Made by a program: the position numbers and the translations under genes. A stretch of DNA of 64,000 nucleotides from contig NZ_JAZHSD010000001.1 in assembly GCF_036924745.1 (NCBI RefSeq), positions 5,766,001-5,830,000 of the forward strand, in the 5' to 3' direction. Positions 59,206 through 64,000 of this stretch are shown piece after piece. Within the stretch, counting starts at the first letter, position 1. Each line of letters starts with the position of its first letter. The notes beneath the pieces were generated by a model. The model saw only the letters and a list, made by a program, of their open reading frames with translations, ran no database searches and had not been told where the DNA came from. This stretch comes from Bradyrhizobium sp. AZCC 1693 (GTDB taxonomy: Bacteria > Pseudomonadota > Alphaproteobacteria > Rhizobiales > Xanthobacteraceae).

Positions 59206-59904
59206 TCAGGTATCCTTGGGGGCCTCCCAGACCAGGCTCCGCCGCCATTTCGCGCGCAGGATATCGCGCCGTTCCGGATATTTCTCGTCGTGGTAGACCG
59301 CCTCGACGACGCGGTCGGTGCGGAAACTGCGGAAATCCTTCCGCAGTTCGCACCACGCTGCCAGTATCCGCACCGCCTCGTGATAGCCGACCGCGATCGG
59401 CCAGATCGTGCGCTCGCTGTCGCGGCCGTGCTCGTCCCGATAGTTCAGGGTAATCTTTTTGCCGTCGTGGATTTGCGCCCGCGTCCGCACCATGTCGATG
59501 CGGTCGGGCTCCCTGTTCCATGCCGATCGGGCGCGGCTGGCCGGCTCCAGCACGAACGGCCGCAGACGCTCGGGCACGGTTTCGGCGACTTTCGCCATCA
59601 GGTCCTGCGCGGCGCGCGCCAGCGCGGGATCGGCGTGGCCCACCACCCATTGCGCACCCAGCACACAGGCTTCGATTTCATCAGGCGTGAGCATCAACGG
59701 CGGCAGGTCGAATCCCTTTTCCAGGATGTAGCCCACACCGGCTTCGCCGCGGATCGGCACCCGCTGTTCGATCAGGGTCGTTATATCGCGGTAGATGGTT
59801 CGCTTCGAAGTCTCCAGTTCGGCCGCGATCGCGTCCGCCGTCAAAGGCTTCCTTGTGCGCCGAAGCACCTGAATGATCTGGAACAGCCGGTCGGCCCGTC
59901 GCAT
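59206..59904 (-). CDS. YafY-type HTH-WYL regulator (short form)
   Basis: 232 aa. HTH (MRRADRLFQIIQVLRRTRKP..TSKRTIYRDITTLIEQRVPI) and a WYL domain (~145-215: KKITLNYRDEHGRDSERTIWP). It lacks the C-terminal part of the longer regulator at 49743. Divergent from a small gene; two copies of a TGCTG..CAGCA palindrome (59955, 60267) mark its probable targets, the small gene and the GST gene. Confidence 0.92.
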   Translation of the reverse strand: MRRADRLFQIIQVLRRTRKPLTADAIAAELETSKRTIYRDITTLIEQRVPIRGEAGVGYILEKGFDLPPLMLTPDEIEACVLGAQWVVGHADPALARAAQDLMAKVAETVPERLRPFVLEPASRARSAWNREPDRIDMVRTRAQIHDGKKITLNYRDEHGRDSERTIWPIAVGYHEAVRILAAWCELRKDFRSFRTDRVVEAVYHDEKYPERRDILRAKWRRSLVWEAPKDT

Positions 59905-59954
59905 GGCTCGTTCTCATTTCTAAATGGCGCTCTTTTCCAAAAGGCGCCCGTCGA

Positions 59955-59976
59955 TGCTGACAGCATGTTGGCAGCA
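59955..59976. promoter_or_regulatory. WYL-regulator operator, copy 1
   Basis: TGCTGACAGCATGTTGGCAGCA, a 22-bp imperfect palindrome. It lies between the regulator and the gene at 60024. Confidence 0.75.
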
Positions 59977-60023
59977 GGGGGTGGGTATATCGGGACAACA
60001 CCTCAAGTGAAGGGAATTTGTCC

Positions 60024-60272
60024 ATGACGATTTTCAGCGAATTCGGCTTCCGGGGAAGCCGCGGACCTCTCGTAAATGCCCAGGGTTTTGCATTGGAACA
60101 GCTGGTTTCCATCCAGTGTGTCACCGCCGACCTGCGCTGGGCGATGGTTGAACTGGCGTGGCGCTCATTCACAGCAATGTGCGCCTTTGCGCAAGGGCGG
60201 CTTGTCTCGTGGGCGCGCAAGAACCGCACGCCGCGGCCCGAAGAGGGCCGCGGCCGGCATTGCTGCTGCTGA
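60024..60272 (+). CDS. Hypothetical protein (82 aa) in the WYL-GST module
   Basis: MTIFSEFGFRGSRGPLVNAQ, a hydrophobic middle (LRWAMVELAWRSFTAM), a basic end and a C-terminal CCC. AAGGGA is an SD about 9 bases before ATG 60024. I do not recognise it. The end of its frame overlaps operator copy 2, which may mean the gene is small and recent, or that its stop was set by the operator. Confidence 0.6.
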   Translation: MTIFSEFGFRGSRGPLVNAQGFALEQLVSIQCVTADLRWAMVELAWRSFTAMCAFAQGRLVSWARKNRTPRPEEGRGRHCCC

Positions 60273-60288
60273 CACCATGGTGGCAGCA
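60267..60288. promoter_or_regulatory. WYL-regulator operator, copy 2
   Basis: TGCTGACACCATGGTGGCAGCA, a 22-bp palindrome with one mismatched pair. It lies 46 bases before the GST start. Confidence 0.78.
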
Positions 60289-60334
60289 GGGGGGCGCTAG
60301 CCTCGGGCGCGTCTTAGGAGATCGGGAGACCAGC

Positions 60335-61066
60335 ATGATTACGCTTTATGGCTTCGGCGCCGGTTTCGGCCTGCCGGAGATCAGCCCCTTTGTGACCAAG
60401 ACCGAGGTCCAGCTGAAGATGGCCGGCCTTGCCTATCGCAAGGAGAAGGCCAAGCCGCCGGCCTCGCCGAAGGGGCAATTGCCCTACATTGTCGATGAGG
60501 CCGAGACGATCGCCGATTCCACATTCATTCGGGCGCATCTGGAAGCCAAATATGGCTTCGATTTCGACGCCCCGCTCAGCCTGCAGGCGCGTGCGCAGGC
60601 CTGGGCGTTTGAGCGGATGATCGAGCACCACGTCTATTGGGCGCTGGTCGGCGCACGCTGGGTCGATGGCGACAATTTTGCCAAGGGACCCTCGCATTTC
60701 TTCGACAGCGCGCCCCCGCACCTGCGCGAAAAACTCCGCGAGGATGCGCAGTTCCGCGTCGCCGAGAACTACCTGCTCAGCGGCCTCGGCCGCCACGCTC
60801 CCGAAGAGGACGTCGATCTTGCCGTGCGCTCGCTGTTTGCATTGTCGGTGCAGCTTGGCGACAAGCCCTTTCTGATGGGCGAAACGCCATGCGGCATGGA
60901 CGCCACCGCCTTCGGCGCGCTCGCCGGAATTTTGACGCCGTTCTTCGAGTCGGCGCTGCGGCAGCGGACGGAGCAGTTCGCCAACCTCACCGCCTACGTC
61001 GACCGGATGATGCTGCTGTATTATCCGGAATTCGCCTGGGTGCCGGTACAGCAACAAGCTGCGTGA
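60335..61066 (+). CDS. Glutathione S-transferase family protein
   Basis: 243 aa. Thioredoxin-like start MITLYGFGAGFGLPEISPFV, then KGQLPYIVDEAETIADSTFI and a long helical domain (LGRHAPEEDVDLAVRSLFAL). The long loop in the N-terminal motif resembles the failed-axon-connections/Tom37-like GST group. SD GGGAGACC is good. Own operator upstream. Stop abuts the convergent gene's stop directly (61066/61067). Confidence 0.9.
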   Translation: MITLYGFGAGFGLPEISPFVTKTEVQLKMAGLAYRKEKAKPPASPKGQLPYIVDEAETIADSTFIRAHLEAKYGFDFDAPLSLQARAQAWAFERMIEHHVYWALVGARWVDGDNFAKGPSHFFDSAPPHLREKLREDAQFRVAENYLLSGLGRHAPEEDVDLAVRSLFALSVQLGDKPFLMGETPCGMDATAFGALAGILTPFFESALRQRTEQFANLTAYVDRMMLLYYPEFAWVPVQQQAA

Positions 61067-61699
61067 CTAAGGCGTCGCCGGTGCGGACTGGCCCTGCAAC
61101 GCGGCCAGGTCCGCTTCTAGCTCGGCGATACGGGCATCGCGCACTGCGAGGGCTTGGGCAACATCCGCGGCGTCGAACTTCTGCGGAATATGTTGCGGGC
61201 AGTTGGTGTCCCACGCCGCGATCCGAAACAGGATGACCTGTTCGGGGCGCGCCTTGTAGCCCTGCGGCATCAGCGCCTTGATCATCGCCGGATCGTCTTC
61301 CACCACGCGCGCCTCGCCCCAGATCTTCACGCGCCGGCGATGGGTGTAGTCCATCACGAAAATATGCGCCTTCGGATTTTCAGACAGGTTGCCTTGGGTG
61401 ATGTATTGCCGGTTGCCGCTGTAGTCGGCGAACGCGATGGTGTTCTTGTCGAGAATTTTGATGAAGCCCTTCGGCCCGCCGCGGTGCTGGATATAGGGCT
61501 GGCCGTCCGCGGCCGCCGTCGCGAGATAGAAGCTGCTGGTCTCGGCGAGGAAGCCGGCGAGATTTTCGTCAATCTCGGTGCGCCAGCCGCCGCGCGCCTC
61601 GACGTTGGCATAGGCCTCGCGCGAGCCCTTGCGGGTCTGGATCGCCTTCACCGCCGGGGTGAAGGCGACATCGCTGGAATAGGTGTGAACGTCAGACAT
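61067..61699 (-). CDS. Pyridoxamine-5'-phosphate-oxidase-like flavoprotein
   Basis: 210 aa split-barrel. FYLATAAADGQPYIQHRGGPKGF and YSGNRQYITQGNLSENPKAHIFVMDY are the FMN-binding family pattern. A coiled-coil-like C-terminus (VRDARIAELEADLAALQGQ) may mediate dimer or partner contact. Probably an FMN oxidoreductase on an unknown substrate. Divergent from the LysR gene. Confidence 0.9.
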   Translation of the reverse strand: MSDVHTYSSDVAFTPAVKAIQTRKGSREAYANVEARGGWRTEIDENLAGFLAETSSFYLATAAADGQPYIQHRGGPKGFIKILDKNTIAFADYSGNRQYITQGNLSENPKAHIFVMDYTHRRRVKIWGEARVVEDDPAMIKALMPQGYKARPEQVILFRIAAWDTNCPQHIPQKFDAADVAQALAVRDARIAELEADLAALQGQSAPATP

Positions 61700-61818
61700 C
61701 CGAGCCTCCGGTCATGGGGCGCCAAAACGGTTGTTCTCACACTCCAAAATGGGCGTTCCAGAACTTTAAGCAATCTATGGAATTGACACTTCACCATTGC
61801 TGGATATGCAATAGTTGG

Positions 61819-62712
61819 ATGGACCGTATCGATGCCATGCAGGCCTTTGTCGCCGTCGCCGACCTGCAGGGTTTTGCCCCCGCGGCCCGCAAGCTCCGCC
61901 TGTCGCCGTCCGCTGTCACGCGGCTGATCGCGGCGCTGGAGGAGCGGCTGGGCGCGCGGCTCTTGCAGCGGACCACGCGGCAGGTGACGCTGACCGATGC
62001 CGGCTCACGGTACCTGGAGCGCGCGCGGCGGATTTTGGCCGATATCGGGGAGGCGGAAGGGGCCATCGAGGGCGAGCGCACGCGGCCGGAGGGGCAGCTC
62101 GTCATCTCGGCGCCGGTCGGGTTCGGCCGGCTGCATGTCAGCGGAATCGTGACCGCCTACCTGAAGCGCTATGGCGACGTCAGCGTCGACCTCCGCTTGT
62201 CCGACCGCATGATCAACCTCGTCGAGGACGGTGTCGATCTCGCGGTCCGGATCGGCCATCTGCCCGATTCGACCCTGGTGGCGCGCCATGTCGGCGAAAT
62301 GCGGCGGATCGTGGTGGCTTCGCACGGATATCTCAAGGCGCGCGGCGAGCCGAAGCGGCCGCAGGAGATTTCCGCGCACGACACGATTCAGTTCGGCGCC
62401 ATGACAGCGGCGCTCGACTGGCGATTCGTCGAGGACGGCCGCGAGATCCGCGTTGCCGGCACGCCGCGCTTCGCCACCAACAGCTCGGATGCCGCCATCC
62501 AGTATGCGGAAGCGGACGGCGGGCTGACGCGGGTGATGGCCTATCAGGCCGCCGAATCGCTCAAAGCAGGGCGGCTCAGGATCGTATTGGCATCGTTCGA
62601 ACAGCCGGCGATGCCGATCCAGATCGTCTATCCGACGTCGCGGCTATTGTCGGCCAAGGTGCGCACCTTCATCGATCTCGTGACCGAGATGGCCGACTGG
62701 CATTTCGGCTGA
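61819..62712 (+). CDS. LysR-family regulator
   Basis: 297 aa. N-terminal HTH (MQAFVAVADLQGFAPAARKL, LSPSAVTRLIAALEERLGAR) and a periplasmic-binding-type effector domain (GQLVISAPVGFGRLHVSGIV). Divergent from the flavoprotein gene with ~120 bases between, so that gene is its likely target. ATG 61819 was chosen; the longer upstream frame is unrelated. Confidence 0.92.
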   Translation: MDRIDAMQAFVAVADLQGFAPAARKLRLSPSAVTRLIAALEERLGARLLQRTTRQVTLTDAGSRYLERARRILADIGEAEGAIEGERTRPEGQLVISAPVGFGRLHVSGIVTAYLKRYGDVSVDLRLSDRMINLVEDGVDLAVRIGHLPDSTLVARHVGEMRRIVVASHGYLKARGEPKRPQEISAHDTIQFGAMTAALDWRFVEDGREIRVAGTPRFATNSSDAAIQYAEADGGLTRVMAYQAAESLKAGRLRIVLASFEQPAMPIQIVYPTSRLLSAKVRTFIDLVTEMADWHFG

Positions 62713-62719
62713 GGCAATC

Positions 62720-62841
62720 GTGCCCCGGACGCAGCGCAGCGCGTTAGCGGTGTGCTGCAGAGCCGGGGCCCATCTCGATCCGCGCCGCATGGGTCCCGGC
62801 TCTGCGGAGCGGCGCTGTGCGCCGCACCGCGTCCGGGACAC
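62720..62841. repeat. Long palindromic repeat, GTGCCCCGGACGCAGC family
   Basis: GTGCCCCGGACGCAGCGCAG is mirrored by GCGTCCGGGACAC, inner GCAGAGCCGGGGCCCAT by ATGGGTCCCGGCTCTGC. It lies right after the LysR stop and may terminate transcription from both sides. Confidence 0.87.
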
Positions 62842-62851
62842 GAGGCTGCCG

Positions 62852-63278
62852 CTACACCGGCTCCTTCTTCGGCACCACGCGAAACGTCGCGTTCGCCCGT
62901 GCGATCACGACACCGTCGGCCTTGATCAGGCTCTGCGCGAAGCAGATCGTCCTGCCGGTCTTGACGACCTCGCTCTCGACCGCGAGCCATTGCCCGACCT
63001 CGGCGGTGCCGACGAAATCGACCGCAAGAGAGATCGTCACCAGCGAGGACACGCCGCCCATCACATGGGCGCAGCTATGGCCCATGGCGTTGTCGGCCAG
63101 CGCCGCAATCAGCCCCGCCGTGAATCAGGCCGCGGCCGTTGGTATGCGGTTTTGCGAGGCGTAGCCCGAGGATGACAGCCTTGCCTGTCCGCTTCGAATA
63201 AAGCGGCTCCCAGGGCTCGGTCAGCGGGCTCTTGCGGGTGTGGCGCTCGAAGCCGTCGGGGATGTCGGTGCCTGTCAT
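62852..63278 (-). pseudogene. Frameshifted PaaI-type thioesterase
   Basis: The first frame runs MTGTDIPDGFERHTRKSPLT..GRGLIHGG and then breaks. The second frame continues LIAALADNAMGHSCAHVMGG..TGRTICFAQS..VVPKKEPV. A run of four G (minus strand, 63113-63116) should be three. A single extra base splits an otherwise complete ~140-aa hotdog thioesterase. It is either a recent pseudogene or a homopolymer error. Confidence 0.85.
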
Positions 63279-63391
63279 TTGCAACTCGTGTGTTGACGAT
63301 GTCTTTCGTCATTGAACGCCATCCGCGCGTGCAGTGCACCGCCTACAAAGTTTTAAACGGTAATACGACCGGTGTTTGAAATACGCGAAGT
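63279..63391. other. Intergenic, nothing seen
   Basis: Short AT-richer stretch after the thioesterase start; probably its promoter. No gene. Confidence 0.4.
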
Positions 63392-63514
63392 TGTCGTCAC
63401 CCGCCTTGTGCGCAATTGCGCACTGGGGCGGGTGACCCAGTATTCCAGAGACGTCAGCGATGAACCGAGAAGCCGCGGCGCACTGGATACCGCCTGCGCG
63501 GGGTATGACGACGG
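63392..63514. repeat. Palindromic repeat with GTGCGCAATTGCGCAC core
   Basis: TGTCGTCACCCGCC is mirrored by the GGGGTATGACGACG end. Perfect 16-bp palindrome GTGCGCAATTGCGCAC at 63408-63423. The AGTATTCCAGAGACGTCAGC segment is typical of a very common Bradyrhizobium element. Its core is related to those at 5591 and 5667 with compensated changes. Confidence 0.82.
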
Positions 63515-63538
63515 TAGCGCTTTGGCGTCGCGGAATAC

Positions 63539-64000
<462 letters not shown>

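Noticed and set aside
5558..63514. The palindromic repeats as a CRISPR array
   Set aside because: They are long imperfect hairpins scattered singly, with no regular spacing and no cas genes.

Overview
The window looks like chromosomal DNA of a Bradyrhizobium-type alphaproteobacterium (Nitrobacteraceae). Four things point there: high GC, the murA-DUF2948-hisD-UPF0262-phosphatase-maf-yacG-tRNA-Phe gene order of the Rhizobiales, EcfG-type stress promoters, and many families of long intergenic palindromes typical of these genomes. The taxonomic call is inferred from gene content and style, not from a marker-gene search.

Layout. 1-0.6 kb: a broken phage-type integrase beside the 3' end of tRNA-Thr(GGT), an island edge. 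0.9-5.5 kb: a cyclic-nucleotide-domain FAD oxidoreductase, a UBP-type zinc-finger protein, a small membrane protein, an alpha/beta hydrolase and an NAD(P)-binding protein. 5.8-12.9 kb: core housekeeping block (murA, DUF2948, hisD, UPF0262, low-Mr phosphatase, maf, yacG, tRNA-Phe) with an amidase where infA usually lies. 12.9-19 kb: accessory DNA that begins with a duplicated 3' end of tRNA-Phe. It holds a TetR-controlled SDR/quinone-reductase group, an SDR lacking its catalytic Tyr, and an orphan TAXI-type binding protein. 19-32.5 kb: signalling and stress genes (GGDEF-EAL, degenerate EAL, PilZ, DUF892 with an EcfG promoter) mixed with enzymes and exported proteins. 33-40 kb: two complete, divergent TAXI-type TRAP transporters (binding protein plus fused permease), one with DUF1850. 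40-50 kb: SDR, membrane protein, TPR/LprI protein, an internally deleted IS5-family remnant, an AraC-GyrI regulator, an auxiliary trpS behind a leader-peptide attenuator, a frameshifted TPR gene, prpE and an ankyrin protein. 50-64 kb: two WYL-regulator/GST modules with clear operators, a MloK1-like cyclic-nucleotide-gated channel, a Popeye-like membrane cNMP protein, an orphan C-terminal domain of indolepyruvate oxidoreductase, a membrane TAXI protein, small conserved proteins, a LysR regulator, a frameshifted thioesterase and the 3' part of pobA, which runs off the window.

The most notable observation is the control region of the auxiliary tryptophanyl-tRNA synthetase (44811-44917, minus strand). 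A 15-codon peptide with two adjacent Trp codons is followed by three segments that can form mutually exclusive hairpins, the last ending in a T-rich tract. This is the architecture of ribosome-mediated attenuation. Second in interest is the repeat landscape: at least eight palindrome families fill the intergenic gaps, and one carries a core whose arms change in a compensated way between copies. Third is the pair of regulator-GST modules with visible palindromic operators.

No CRISPR array, rRNA gene or complete insertion sequence was seen. Coordinates of starts are my choice among alternatives and are explained per gene.
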